A program made the position numbers and the translations under genes. The notes under the pieces are model-generated. The model was given only the letters and a program-made list of their open reading frames with translations. It did not search any database and was not told the origin of the DNA. From positions 310,001-374,000 of the forward strand of contig NZ_VFES01000003.1 of NCBI RefSeq assembly GCF_007858185.1: a DNA stretch of 64,000 nt. The letters are read 5' to 3'. This DNA is from Pseudomonas grimontii. GTDB taxonomy: Bacteria; Pseudomonadota; Gammaproteobacteria; Pseudomonadales; Pseudomonadaceae. Below, one piece after another: positions 1 to 9,285 of this stretch (the first letter of the stretch is position 1; each line of letters opens with the position of its first letter).

Positions 1-1
1 C

Positions 2-184
2 ACGCTTAACCGTTTTCATCTAAGCCCCTTATTGGAGCGATCAGTTCGCAATGGCGAATACGCTGTCGCGGTGAATGCCTTGCGCCGTAGCATGAAACTT
101 GAGTTTTCAATGGCGGTCATCATTATCTGTCTTGTCGCATGGTTAGGTACTTTAAGCCCTGTCATGGAAATGAGCGCAGCATAG
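2..184 (+). CDS. copD: Copper resistance protein CopD/PcoD, C-terminal fragment (cut by window edge)
   Basis: Reading from base 2 gives an open frame of 60 codons ending at TAG 182-184. It contains NALRRSMKLEFSMAVIIIC followed by LVAWLGTLSPVMEM. This matches the last periplasmic loop and final transmembrane helix of CopD/PcoD inner-membrane copper proteins, where an ALRRS..LE stretch leads into a helix ending in a WLGTL-P motif. CopD works with the periplasmic copper carrier CopC in copper handling. The start lies upstream of the window, so the gene may be intact. It lies directly upstream of the cus genes on the same strand, which supports a copper-resistance cluster. The frame has no ATG near the edge, so automated callers may miss it. 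Confidence 0.75.
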   Translation, partial: TLNRFHLSPLLERSVRNGEYAVAVNALRRSMKLEFSMAVIIICLVAWLGTLSPVMEMSAA

Positions 185-258
185 ACGTTGGTAACAGCCA
201 ATACAGGAGTCTTAAGGGTGAATTGTAAGGGCCATTTGCACCGTCTACACTTTAGCCC

Positions 259-600
259 ATGAAACGCTATGTGCGGTGTTGCCTGATTTTCCTAATTAGC
301 TTGGCGCTTCCCCTTAGCGGGATGGCGGGTGTTCAGGCATCGACTGAACCATGCCCGATGAAAACCATGGGTATAGCGATGATGGATGGTATGGGTCAAG
401 ACTGCTGCCACGACATGAAAAGTACCGCTGAGCATGGCAAACCTTGTAAGTCGGGCCAGGAATGCAAAACGGGCGGCATGCTGCAAGTCTCGATCATCAA
501 GCCTCCTATTACCTTGTCCAGTCCAATCGTTCTGCCCTTCTCCAGCCATTTCCCACTCGTACAAACCCCTTCTGGGTTATGGCGACCTCCCCGTACTTGA
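259..600 (+). CDS. Small periplasmic Met/Cys/His-rich metal-binding protein (CzcI/DUF2946-like)
   Basis: This is a 113-residue protein with an N-terminal signal peptide (basic MKR start, hydrophobic stretch, cleavage expected near GMAGVQAS, about residues 20-28). The mature part is rich in Cys, His and Met: PCPMKTMGIAMMDGMG, then DCCHDMK, then GKPCKSGQECKTGG. Small proteins of this kind often precede RND heavy-metal efflux operons in Pseudomonas and are thought to bind or sense periplasmic metal. It lies 93 bp upstream of cusC and 74 bp downstream of copD. The metal-binding role is inferred from composition and context; assignment to CzcI/DUF2946 is tentative. Confidence 0.65.
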   Translation: MKRYVRCCLIFLISLALPLSGMAGVQASTEPCPMKTMGIAMMDGMGQDCCHDMKSTAEHGKPCKSGQECKTGGMLQVSIIKPPITLSSPIVLPFSSHFPLVQTPSGLWRPPRT

Positions 601-699
601 TTCCTGTACCACACTGAGCCTCATTCCGCGTTAGCGGGATGGCATATCTGCGCGCATGTCTTATGAAGCGCGCGGTGGATCATCACAGGAATCGTGAAC

Positions 700-1956
700 A
701 TGAACTCCAACTGCTTTTGCACAGGTTGGTCCCTCGTGGCCGGCCTGGCGGCAAGCGTACTGGCATTGCCGAGCCTTGCTGGTGCATTGACACTCGATGA
801 AGCGCTGCGGCTGGCCGAAAACAATGCACCGTCGTTGACCGCACAAGACGCCAAAATTCAAGCAGCCACCAGTGCGGCCATTCCCGCCGGCGAACTACCC
901 GATCCCAAGCTACTGCTGGGCTTGCAGAACTACCCCATTGGTGGTGCCGACAGATGGAGCATCGACCAGGACTTCATGACCATGCAAGTGGTCGGGATCA
1001 GACAGGAGATGCCCAACAGCGATAAGCGCAAAGCACGTATCGAGGTCGCGGATGCGGCTGTTGATCGAGCGTCCGCTGAGCGTCGAGTGGCGCGTCTGAA
1101 CGTCCGACAGTCCACGGCATTGGCCTGGATCAGTAGCTACTCGGTTGAGCGTAAAGATGCGATGTTCCAGGACTTCTACAAAGAAAACCGTCTTCTGACC
1201 GATACCGTCAGATCTCAGATTGCGGGTGGCCGCGCCCAACCCGCCGATGCGGTGACACCTAAACAGGAAGCTGCCCAACTGGCGGAGCAGCAGGATGATT
1301 TAGTTCGCCAACGTGCACAGGCCCGGGCGGCCCTCAAGCGCTGGATTGGCCCAGCTGCCAATGACAAACCGGCGGGCAGCTTGCCTGATTGGCCCATTGA
1401 AACCTCTGGATACTCCCATAAGCTGCAACATCACCCTGAATTGGCGGCGTATGTGCCGATGACCCGTGAAGCACAAGCCAAGATCCGTGAAGCTGAGGCG
1501 GAAAAGCAATCTGACTGGAGCTGGGAATTCGACTATCAGCATCGAGGCAAACAATTCGGTGACATGGTTAGCGTCCAGTTTTCATGGGATCTCCCGCTGT
1601 TTCCTGACTCTCGGCAAAACCCCAAAATTGCGGCAAAGCACGCCGAACTCAACCAACTTGAAGCTGAGCGGGAAGCTCTGTCGCGCGAGCATACCCAGCA
1701 ACTGGAGGATGAGTTGGCCGACTACGAGCGACTCAATCGTGCAGTCACCCGTAATCAGGAAAGCTTGTTGCCGCTGGCTAAAGAAAAGGTTGAACTCACC
1801 ATGGCTAGCTACCGTTCCGGCAAAGGTGATTTGAACTCGGTTGTGGCCGCCCGACGCGAACTCATCGAAGCCCGTCTCAAGCAGATTGACGTTGAAGAGC
1901 AACGTGCTCTCACCAGCGCTCGCTTGTATTTCTCTTACGGGGAGCCCGCTCAATGA
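700..1956 (+). CDS. cusC: CusC/CzcC-type outer-membrane efflux channel (TolC family)
   Basis: A protein of about 418 residues with a signal peptide ending near SLAGA, followed by LTLDEALRLAENNAP, the usual start of TolC/OEP proteins. Two OEP repeats rich in coiled-coil alpha segments follow (about residues 30-220 and 235-415). It forms the outer-membrane duct of a tripartite RND metal pump. I prefer ATG 700 to GTG 694 because the CACAGGA ribosome-binding site ends nine bases before 700 and only three before 694. Its stop overlaps the next start (ATGA), indicating translational coupling with cusB. CusC and CzcC cannot be told apart from this protein alone; the copper call rests on the CusA partner. 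Confidence 0.85.
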   Translation: MNSNCFCTGWSLVAGLAASVLALPSLAGALTLDEALRLAENNAPSLTAQDAKIQAATSAAIPAGELPDPKLLLGLQNYPIGGADRWSIDQDFMTMQVVGIRQEMPNSDKRKARIEVADAAVDRASAERRVARLNVRQSTALAWISSYSVERKDAMFQDFYKENRLLTDTVRSQIAGGRAQPADAVTPKQEAAQLAEQQDDLVRQRAQARAALKRWIGPAANDKPAGSLPDWPIETSGYSHKLQHHPELAAYVPMTREAQAKIREAEAEKQSDWSWEFDYQHRGKQFGDMVSVQFSWDLPLFPDSRQNPKIAAKHAELNQLEAEREALSREHTQQLEDELADYERLNRAVTRNQESLLPLAKEKVELTMASYRSGKGDLNSVVAARRELIEARLKQIDVEEQRALTSARLYFSYGEPAQ

Positions 1957-3437
1957 ATTTCAAAGTATGGAAAGGGACTTTAGTTGTCGGCATCTCGATT
2001 GCCTTGGGTGTTGCCGGAGGTTACTGGTTAGCCCAACCGCGAATGAGCGAAGTAGCTGGTGTCGAGCCGGATCAGGAAGCCAAAGCCTCTCCCGATCGAA
2101 AGGTTCTGTATTGGTATGACCCCATGTACCCACAACAGAAATTCGATAAACCGGGTAAGTCACCCTTCATGGACATGCAGATGATCCCCCAATACGCAGA
2201 TACCAAGGGGGACAGCGGCGGCATTCGAATTGATCCAAGCCTGACTCAGAACCTTGGTGTGCGACTGGCTAGTGTCAGTCGAGGGGTATTTGCCTCGACA
2301 CTGAACGTGGTAGGTGTTCTGGCCTTCAACGAACGGGACGTTGCAGTCATTCAGGCCCGTACGGCGGGTTTTGTCGAGCGCGTGTACGCCCATGCACCTG
2401 GTGATGTGCTGAAAGTGAATGCAGCCTTGGCAGATATCTTGGTGCCGGATTGGGCAGCTGCTCAAGAGGAATTTCTCGCCCTCAAGCGTAGTGGCGATGC
2501 TGACTTGCTGACAGCGGCCCGCCAGCGATTGAGGCTCACCGGAATGCCAACTAAGTTAATTGCTCAAGTTGAGCGCAGTGGCAAAGTTCAACCGAACCTG
2601 ACTCTGACCAGCCCTATTGGTGGTGTGCTTCAAGAGCTGAGTGTGCGTGAAGGTATGACGGTGGCCGCAGGCGAGACGCTCGCGCGTGTTAATGGTTTGA
2701 GCAGTGTCTGGCTGGCCGTGGCGGTACCAGAGTCGGAGGCTGGGTCAATCGTCGTAGGGCAAGCAGCCGAAGCGCGTTTGTCCGCGCTCCCTGGAGTTGT
2801 GCTCAAGGGCGTCGTCAGTGCGATTCTTCCGGAAACCAGTTCGGACAGTCGCACACTTCGCGTTCGAGTTGAGTTACCCAATCCGGATGGCCGACTCAGG
2901 CCAGGTTTGACCGCGCAGGTAAGTCTCAATCGTTCGACGGAGCAAAGTGTTTTGTGGGTGCCGAGCGAGGCCGTCATTCGTACCGGTCGACGTACGTTGG
3001 TCATGCTCTCTGAAGACGCTGGTCGATATCGCCCGGTGGAGGTGCAGTTAGGCCAAGATAACGATGGCAAAACGCTGATATTGAAAGGCTTGGAAGAGGG
3101 GCAAAAAGTGGTGACTTCTGGCCAGTTCCTTCTCGACTCGGAGGCCAGTCTCAAGGGCGTTGTCGCAAGCTCACTGGACGTTTCGCCATCTACTGTAACC
3201 GCAGGCGCTTTGCATGAGGCCGATGGTCAGATCGTTGAGATCAACGACAAAGAAGTCACGCTCGCCCACGGTCCCTTCAGAACATTGGGTATGTCAGGCA
3301 TGACGATGACTTTCCCTCTCGCCGCTCCAGCTCTGATGAAGGGTCTTAAAACGGGCGACAAGGTTCGGATCGCTGTCAGCCAGACGGAAGATGGTCTGCG
3401 AGTTGAGCGTCTGGAACGCTTTGGGAGCCAGCCATGA
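1953..3437 (+). CDS. cusB: CusB-type membrane fusion protein with fused C-terminal CusF domain
   Basis: The periplasmic adaptor of the RND pump, 494 residues. It has an N-terminal membrane anchor (about 8-27). A heavy-metal-binding domain follows at about 50-80 ([12 protein letters not shown] and [12 protein letters not shown], with the Met/Asp pattern of CusB-type proteins). The HlyD-like beta-barrel, lipoyl and hairpin region spans about 95-400. The last 70 residues (about 425-494) form a CusF-like fold with [16 protein letters not shown], carrying the Met and aromatic residues that bind Cu(I)/Ag(I) in CusF. In E. coli CusF is a separate protein; here it is fused to the adaptor. The gene overlaps cusC by 4 bp and the cusA start by 4 bp. 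Confidence 0.9.
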   Translation: MNFKVWKGTLVVGISIALGVAGGYWLAQPRMSEVAGVEPDQEAKASPDRKVLYWYDPMYPQQKFDKPGKSPFMDMQMIPQYADTKGDSGGIRIDPSLTQNLGVRLASVSRGVFASTLNVVGVLAFNERDVAVIQARTAGFVERVYAHAPGDVLKVNAALADILVPDWAAAQEEFLALKRSGDADLLTAARQRLRLTGMPTKLIAQVERSGKVQPNLTLTSPIGGVLQELSVREGMTVAAGETLARVNGLSSVWLAVAVPESEAGSIVVGQAAEARLSALPGVVLKGVVSAILPETSSDSRTLRVRVELPNPDGRLRPGLTAQVSLNRSTEQSVLWVPSEAVIRTGRRTLVMLSEDAGRYRPVEVQLGQDNDGKTLILKGLEEGQKVVTSGQFLLDSEASLKGVVASSLDVSPSTVTAGALHEADGQIVEINDKEVTLAHGPFRTLGMSGMTMTFPLAAPALMKGLKTGDKVRIAVSQTEDGLRVERLERFGSQP

Positions 3438-6400
3438 TCGCGGCCCTTATTCGCTGGTCGGTGGCTAACCGCTTTCTTGTGTTGCTGGCGACGCTGTTTG
3501 TCACGGCATGGGGGATCTGGGCGGTTCAAAGTACGCCCATTGACGCATTGCCAGACCTGTCGGATGTTCAGGTAATTATCCGTACACCATATCCAGGCCA
3601 AGCCCCACAGATCGTAGAAAACCAGGTCACCTATCCATTGGCAACCACTATGCTCTCTGTGCCTGGTGCCAAGACTGTGCGCGGTTATTCCTTCTTTGGC
3701 GACAGTTTCGTTTACGTACTATTCGAAGACGGAACTGACTTGTACTGGGCCCGCTCGCGCGTATTGGAATATCTGAGCCAGATACAAAGCCGGCTTCCGG
3801 CCAGTGCCAAGCCCGCATTAGGACCTGATGCCACTGGGGTTGGCTGGATTTTCCAGTACGCCCTGGTAGACCGAAGCGGCGGGCATGACTTGGCGCAGTT
3901 ACGTGCCTTGCAGGACTGGTTCCTCAAATTCGAGCTTAAGACCCTACCGAACGTTGCGGAAGTGGCCACGGTGGGTGGCATGGTAAAGCAGTACCAGGTG
4001 CAGCTTGATCCGGTGAAGTTGGCCAGCTTGGGGATCACGCAGTCTGAAGTGACCGAGGCGATCGGCAAGGCCAATCAGGAAACTGGTGGGGCGGTGCTGG
4101 AGATGGCGGAGACCGAGTTTATTGTGCGGGCTTCCGGGTACTTGAAGACCCTCAATGACTTTCGTGCTATCCCACTCAAACTGGGCACGGGTGGTGTGCC
4201 GGTCACTCTGGGCGATGTTGCCACGATTCAGATGGGGCCTGAGATGCGTCGAGGCATCACCGAACTCGATGGCGAAGGTGAGACCGTCGGCGGCGTGGTA
4301 ATTCTGCGCAGCGGTAAGAATGCTCGAGAAACCATTGCGGCGGTCAAGACCAAACTCGACGAGCTGAAAAGCAGTCTGCCGGCGGGGGTAGAAATCGTCA
4401 CCACCTACGACCGCAGCAAGTTGATTGATCGTGCCGTGGAAAACCTCAGCCACAAGCTGATCGAAGAGTTCATCGTCGTCGCGTTGGTCTGCGGAATCTT
4501 TCTCTGGCACCTGCGTTCATCTCTGGTGGCAATCATCTCCCTGCCGGTTGGGGTGCTGATCGCCTTCATCGTAATGCGCTATCAGGGTATCAACGCCAAC
4601 ATCATGTCCCTTGGCGGGATTGCCATCGCCATCGGCGCCATGGTCGACGCTGCCGTGGTGATGATTGAAAACGCCCACAAGAAGGTCGAGGCTTGGCACG
4701 TGGCTAATCCTGGGGAGGAACTGAAAGGTGAACGTCATTGGCACGTGATGACTGAAGCGGCTGCCGAGGTAGGACCCGCATTGTTCTTCTGTCTGCTGAT
4801 CATCACCCTGTCGTTCATTCCGGTGTTCACGCTGGAGGCTCAGGAAGGACGTCTATTCGGTCCATTGGCGTTCACCAAAACCTACGCTATGGCCGCAGCG
4901 GCTGGACTGTCGGTAACTCTAGTTCCGGTGTTGATGGGGTATTGGATTCGCGGACGAATTCCTAATGAGCAACAGAATCCGCTAAATCGCTGGTTGATCC
5001 GGATCTACGAGCCCGCTCTGGACGCCGTATTACGTCGACCTAAAGTAACGCTGCTGGTTGCATTGCTAGTCTTTGTCAGCGCGTTGTGGCCGATCTCTCG
5101 TCTGGGTGGTGAGTTTCTTCCCCCGTTGGACGAAGGGGACCTGCTCTATATGCCGTCAGCTCTGCCTGGATTATCGGCGCAGAAGGCCGCGCAACTGCTT
5201 CAGCAGACTGACCGTCTAATAAAGACAGTTCCAGAGGTCGAACACGTTTTCGGAAAAGCCGGCCGCGCTGAAACCGCGACTGACCCGGCACCGTTGGAAA
5301 TGTTCGAGACCACCATTCAATTCAAACCACGCGAGCAGTGGCGCCCAGGCATGACCCAGGAAAAGCTCGTTGAGGAGCTAGAACAAGTGGTGCGTGTCCC
5401 AGGATTAACCAACATCTGGATACCGCCTATTCGTAACCGTATCGACATGCTGGCCACCGGCATAAAAAGCCCGATTGGCGTGAAGGTTGCCGGTACCAAC
5501 CTGACGGAGATCGATGCCGTCACCCAAGCCATCGAGCGTGTTGCCAAGGACGTCTCAGGTGTCAGTTCAGCGTTAGCCGAACGACTGACCGGTGGCCGCT
5601 ATATTGATGTAGATATCGATCGCAAAGCTGCGGCACGCTATGGGTTAAATATTGCCGATGTGCAATCAATCGTGGCCGGCGCAATCGGCGGTGAAAACGT
5701 CGGGGAGACGATTGAAGGGTTGGCTCGTTTCCCAATTAACGTACGTTACCCTCGTGAGTGGCGGGATTCGCTCGGCGCTTTGGAGCAGTTGCCGATCTAC
5801 ACCCCGCTAGGCAGCCAGATCACCCTTGGCACCGTGGCGAAGATCAAGGTCAACGACGGGCCGCCAATGCTCAAGAGTGAGAACGCACGGCCTTCAGGCT
5901 GGGTGTACATCGATGTGCGTGGCCGGGACATTGCCTCCGTAGTCGCCGATCTACGCCGGGTCGTCAGTGAGCAGGTCAAGTTGCAGCCCGGCATGAGCCT
6001 GAGCTACTCAGGTCAGTTCGAGTTTCTCGAAAGGGCCAACGCACGACTCAAACTGGTGGTGCCTGCCACGCTGTTGATCATCTTCGTGTTGCTCTACCTG
6101 ACATTTGCACGCCTTGATGAGGCTTTGCTGATTATGGCCACGCTGCCATTCGCTCTCACGGGCGGGGCATGGTTTCTCTATCTGTTGGGATTCAACCTGT
6201 CGGTTGCCACCGGGGTCGGCTTTATCGCCTTGGCCGGTGTTTCTGCCGAATTTGGCGTGATCATGCTGCTCTACCTGAAAAATGCATGGACCGAGCGTCA
6301 AGACCTCGGTGACAACACAGAACGCGGGTTGATGGCCGCGATTTGTGAAGGCGCTGTCCAGCGCGTTCGACCTAAGGCTATGACCGTGGCAGTGGTTATC

Positions 6401-6577
6401 GCTGGTTTGTTACCTATACTTTTGGGAGGCGGTTCCGGTAGCGAGGTTATGAGCCGCATTGCCGCCCCGATGATTGGCGGTATGGTTACGGCACCCTTGC
6501 TATCGCTGTTTGTGATCCCGGCGGCCTATCACCTCATGCGTCGTCGACACTTGTCCGTTGAGCCTGGCAAGCACTGA
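3434..6577 (+). CDS. cusA: CusA copper/silver RND efflux pump (HME family)
   Basis: The inner-membrane proton-driven transporter, 1047 residues, the same length as E. coli CusA. It has the RND layout of twelve membrane helices with two large periplasmic loops. The three Met residues that bind Cu(I)/Ag(I) in E. coli CusA are at the same residue numbers: M573 (codon 5150, in [10 protein letters not shown]), M623 (codon 5300, in [10 protein letters not shown]) and M672 (codon 5447, in [13 protein letters not shown]). This supports copper/silver rather than zinc/cobalt/cadmium specificity. It is last in the cusCBA operon, with a 4-bp overlap with cusB. A small hairpin follows the stop codon. Confidence 0.95.
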   Translation: MIAALIRWSVANRFLVLLATLFVTAWGIWAVQSTPIDALPDLSDVQVIIRTPYPGQAPQIVENQVTYPLATTMLSVPGAKTVRGYSFFGDSFVYVLFEDGTDLYWARSRVLEYLSQIQSRLPASAKPALGPDATGVGWIFQYALVDRSGGHDLAQLRALQDWFLKFELKTLPNVAEVATVGGMVKQYQVQLDPVKLASLGITQSEVTEAIGKANQETGGAVLEMAETEFIVRASGYLKTLNDFRAIPLKLGTGGVPVTLGDVATIQMGPEMRRGITELDGEGETVGGVVILRSGKNARETIAAVKTKLDELKSSLPAGVEIVTTYDRSKLIDRAVENLSHKLIEEFIVVALVCGIFLWHLRSSLVAIISLPVGVLIAFIVMRYQGINANIMSLGGIAIAIGAMVDAAVVMIENAHKKVEAWHVANPGEELKGERHWHVMTEAAAEVGPALFFCLLIITLSFIPVFTLEAQEGRLFGPLAFTKTYAMAAAAGLSVTLVPVLMGYWIRGRIPNEQQNPLNRWLIRIYEPALDAVLRRPKVTLLVALLVFVSALWPISRLGGEFLPPLDEGDLLYMPSALPGLSAQKAAQLLQQTDRLIKTVPEVEHVFGKAGRAETATDPAPLEMFETTIQFKPREQWRPGMTQEKLVEELEQVVRVPGLTNIWIPPIRNRIDMLATGIKSPIGVKVAGTNLTEIDAVTQAIERVAKDVSGVSSALAERLTGGRYIDVDIDRKAAARYGLNIADVQSIVAGAIGGENVGETIEGLARFPINVRYPREWRDSLGALEQLPIYTPLGSQITLGTVAKIKVNDGPPMLKSENARPSGWVYIDVRGRDIASVVADLRRVVSEQVKLQPGMSLSYSGQFEFLERANARLKLVVPATLLIIFVLLYLTFARLDEALLIMATLPFALTGGAWFLYLLGFNLSVATGVGFIALAGVSAEFGVIMLLYLKNAWTERQDLGDNTERGLMAAICEGAVQRVRPKAMTVAVVIAGLLPILLGGGSGSEVMSRIAAPMIGGMVTAPLLSLFVIPAAYHLMRRRHLSVEPGKH

Positions 6578-6600
6578 CGCGTAAAAACGCATACGAAAGG

Positions 6601-6622
6601 GGCTGCGCTTGCAGCCTCGTTT
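6601..6622 (+). terminator. Possible weak terminator after cusA
   Basis: GGCTGC-GCTT-GCAGCC is a perfect 6-bp stem with a four-base loop, 23 bp after the cusA stop, followed by TCGTTT. The T-run is short, so termination may be partial. The rest of the 6,578-6,868 gap shows no convincing gene. Confidence 0.4.
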
Positions 6623-6868
6623 GAGCTGCACAGCTCGTTTTCATCAGTCTTACATGCGCTGTGGTCAGTGCCATTACCCACCAGCACTTGCCAGAAAACG
6701 AACGCCGCCACCACCGCCTTTCGATGAGCCAAAAAAGCATCCTGCTAAAAGGCGACTCAGCATTCGTCACCCTCAGATCTCTCTTGAAATCGGGACGAAT
6801 GACCCTAATATGATCTTATCTTGCCATCATCGTTTTCAATCATGGATGTTTTTCGGGGGTCGGTCGAA

Positions 6869-8035
6869 ATGGCAGAAAAAGAAGACGCTAAGCCCGCGAG
6901 CGGGCGCTTTAACACGAATGATGAGACGAAGCGGATCGTATGGACACAGACCGCTGGTCATTGTGAACTGTGCGGTACGGATCTAACGTTCGACTATCGT
7001 GCCGGCAAGCCAATGAAATGGGGCGAAGTGGCGCATATCTTACCCGCCAGTCCCAAGGGGCCTCGGGGACGCGCGGATCATGATGCTGAGGCGCACACTA
7101 ACGATACTGCTAACCTGATGCTCCTGTGCCCAGGCTGTCATGACAAAATTGATCGTGACGCAGATGGCTACCCTGAAAATGATCTGAGCGGTTTGCACCA
7201 AGCGTACCTTGAACGCATCCGACTCGCCGCAACGACCCCCGATGGTGGCAGAGCCATTCCTCTCATCGTCCAGAGTCAGCACTTTCAGACGATCAACGAT
7301 ATCCCCGTTCGCGATCTGTTGGCTGCGATGTCCGCCGAGGGATTAACCGCCTTCGATCAAGGCATCAAAATCGCCTTCGCTGCGCCCGGACCACGTGGCA
7401 GGGACACTACCTATTGGCAGAACGTCAAAGACAGCGTCCAGTATGAGCTGGAGCAGCAACTCAAACGTCGCGGCGGCACTTATGGCGATTCGCCCGCGCT
7501 AGCAGTAGTCGGCTTGGCCGACATTCCGGCCTTGATGATGTTGGGCCAGAGTATCGGCGACCGTTCCAAACGCTTGATCTTCTCTTTTCATCGCGAGCAT
7601 CTTTTGCGCTGGCCCGATCAGTCTGCTGAGCCGCCTAGTTTTCTGTTTACGCCTCCACCCAACGGCGATGGCCCACTGGCGTTGGTGCTCTCCATTTCTG
7701 CGCAAGTTCCAGTACGCGACGTGACCGACGCTCTACCCGGTGCACGTATTGCAGAGCTGTCGATCCCAGAACCAAGCTACGCGATGGTACAGAACCGTCG
7801 GGTGATTCATGCTTTTCGCGACGCACTTCAAATACGACTGAGCCAGCTTGAGGCTCTGACTCCTGACCCCATCCACGTCTTCGCCGCCATTCCTGCGGCA
7901 TTGGCCATCGAGTTTGGCGCGTTGCTCACAACACAGCATCAACATACATACCTGATCTTCGATCGGGACAAAGAAAACCAAGATCGGTTTACGCAAACAC
8001 TGCAATTGGGTCCCGTGGCCCAGGAGGCTATGTAA
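6869..8035 (+). CDS. cap5: Cap5: HNH-SAVED effector nuclease of type II CBASS
   Basis: The CBASS effector, about 388 residues. The N-terminal HNH domain has two CxxC pairs (C32/C35 in HCELCGTD, C87/C90 in LCPGCH), likely zinc ligands, and catalytic-type residues H56 (EVAHILPAS), N82 (TANLMLLC) and H91. The C-terminal part (about 140-385) fits a SAVED domain, which binds the cyclic nucleotide and triggers multimerisation and DNA cleavage. Known HNH-SAVED Cap5 proteins paired with CdnG respond to 3',2'-cGAMP and degrade DNA, killing the infected cell. I chose ATG 6869, preceded by GGGGGT at about nine bases; ATG 6842 and TTG 6821 are in-frame alternatives. The stop overlaps the cdnG start (TAATG). 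Confidence 0.9.
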   Translation: MAEKEDAKPASGRFNTNDETKRIVWTQTAGHCELCGTDLTFDYRAGKPMKWGEVAHILPASPKGPRGRADHDAEAHTNDTANLMLLCPGCHDKIDRDADGYPENDLSGLHQAYLERIRLAATTPDGGRAIPLIVQSQHFQTINDIPVRDLLAAMSAEGLTAFDQGIKIAFAAPGPRGRDTTYWQNVKDSVQYELEQQLKRRGGTYGDSPALAVVGLADIPALMMLGQSIGDRSKRLIFSFHREHLLRWPDQSAEPPSFLFTPPPNGDGPLALVLSISAQVPVRDVTDALPGARIAELSIPEPSYAMVQNRRVIHAFRDALQIRLSQLEALTPDPIHVFAAIPAALAIEFGALLTTQHQHTYLIFDRDKENQDRFTQTLQLGPVAQEAM

Positions 8036-9285
8036 TGCTTTTGAGCAACGAACAGACCAAGCGCAGCAGTTGGGAATATTTTCTGCTTCGCGCCGCGAGG
8101 GAGATCTCGCTGTCGGAAGCGCAGTACGAAAAAATCAATGACCGCTACTCCCAACTGGAAAAAATCCTCTCGGCTTCCGACAATCCGTTGCTCGCTGAGG
8201 CTCATATTTTCGTTCAGGGCTCAATGCGGCTGAAAACGACCATTAAGCCAATTCCCGGGGCGCCTGCGGATCTGGACACCATTGATGCGGACGCGATTAT
8301 CTGGCTCCCTCACGCTCAAGGCGCTGGTGCGAAGGAAGTTCTAGAGGCGATTGAGCAGCGTTTTAGGGAAGGCTCCCGCGTTCAGGAAGAAGTTAAGCAA
8401 CTACGTCGTGGTATTCGAATCGTTTATGCAGACGAAAATCCAGGTTTCCACATCGATGTCACACCTGCCCGGGCGATCAACGGAAATGGCGAAGCAAACG
8501 GCGAGGGTAAGCTTGAGGTTCCGGATCGAGTCACAGGATGGAAAGCGAGCAGCCCTATTCCTTACTCGAATTGGTTGCAGGTCGCTTCCGCCCAGGAAAT
8601 CTCTCTGGAAAGCTTAGTGGTTGCCAAAAGCCAGCGGATGCTTGATGCCGCGACCCAAGATCCTTTGCCGCATTATCAGGATTACATCGATCAAGATCCC
8701 CTGCGTGCGACCATTAAGCTGCTCAAGCGGCATCGCGATGAATGGGCCATCAAGACAAGGAGCGCTGATACTCGCCCAATATCTGCGGTCATCACCACTC
8801 TAGCCACGCACGCATACCTGGATGTCGTAAAGGAGTCGCAGTCGAAGCCTCTGGCACCGCTCGATGCAATTTTGGAAATCGTTCGCAGAATGCCGCAGCA
8901 CATCGCGCATAGAGGTAGCGACTGCTATGTCTGCAACCCTGCCGATAACGGCGAAAACTTTGCAGAGAAGTGGAATCGACCGGGCGAGGGGCAAGGCTAC
9001 CGTCAGGCATTCGCCAAGTGGCATGCGGACGCCAGTGCATCTGTGTCATTAGGTTTGGAAAGTTTTGAATCCAATGACTCCTTTGCCGAGGCAGTGAAAA
9101 AGAACTTCGGTATTGCGCCGGCGTTCATCACGGCAGTGAACAATGAAATCCCTGCGAATTGGACGATGCCCGGTCGACCGGATGGCACTACTCGAAACTC
9201 TGCTTCGATGGGTTCGCTCTTCGGAGGGGCCAGCGGTGGCGGAACCTCTCAGTCGAGCGTAAAGCCAGTTGGACGCCTTGGCTGA
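8035..9285 (+). CDS. cdnG: CD-NTase (CdnG-like cyclic oligonucleotide synthase) of CBASS
   Basis: The sensor and second-messenger synthase of CBASS, 416 residues. The nucleotidyltransferase core shows GS at 62-63 (FVQGSMRLKTT), the metal-binding pair D84/D86 in DTIDADAIIWL, and the third acidic residue D141 in FHIDVTPAR, so the active site looks intact. The HNH-SAVED partner suggests clade G, whose studied members make 3',2'-cGAMP; clade and product are inferred. The last about 25 residues are a flexible Gly/Ser-rich tail ending in PVGRLG. In type II CBASS, Cap2 conjugates the CD-NTase C-terminus to targets, which primes its activity. Start and stop overlap neighbouring genes, so the four genes form one coupled operon. 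Confidence 0.92.
   Translation: MLLSNEQTKRSSWEYFLLRAAREISLSEAQYEKINDRYSQLEKILSASDNPLLAEAHIFVQGSMRLKTTIKPIPGAPADLDTIDADAIIWLPHAQGAGAKEVLEAIEQRFREGSRVQEEVKQLRRGIRIVYADENPGFHIDVTPARAINGNGEANGEGKLEVPDRVTGWKASSPIPYSNWLQVASAQEISLESLVVAKSQRMLDAATQDPLPHYQDYIDQDPLRATIKLLKRHRDEWAIKTRSADTRPISAVITTLATHAYLDVVKESQSKPLAPLDAILEIVRRMPQHIAHRGSDCYVCNPADNGENFAEKWNRPGEGQGYRQAFAKWHADASASVSLGLESFESNDSFAEAVKKNFGIAPAFITAVNNEIPANWTMPGRPDGTTRNSASMGSLFGGASGGGTSQSSVKPVGRLG

Noticed and set aside
6529-6732. 67-codon minus-strand frame after cusA with a hydrophobic start
   Set aside because: It overlaps the conserved end of cusA, has no ribosome-binding site and resembles no family I know.
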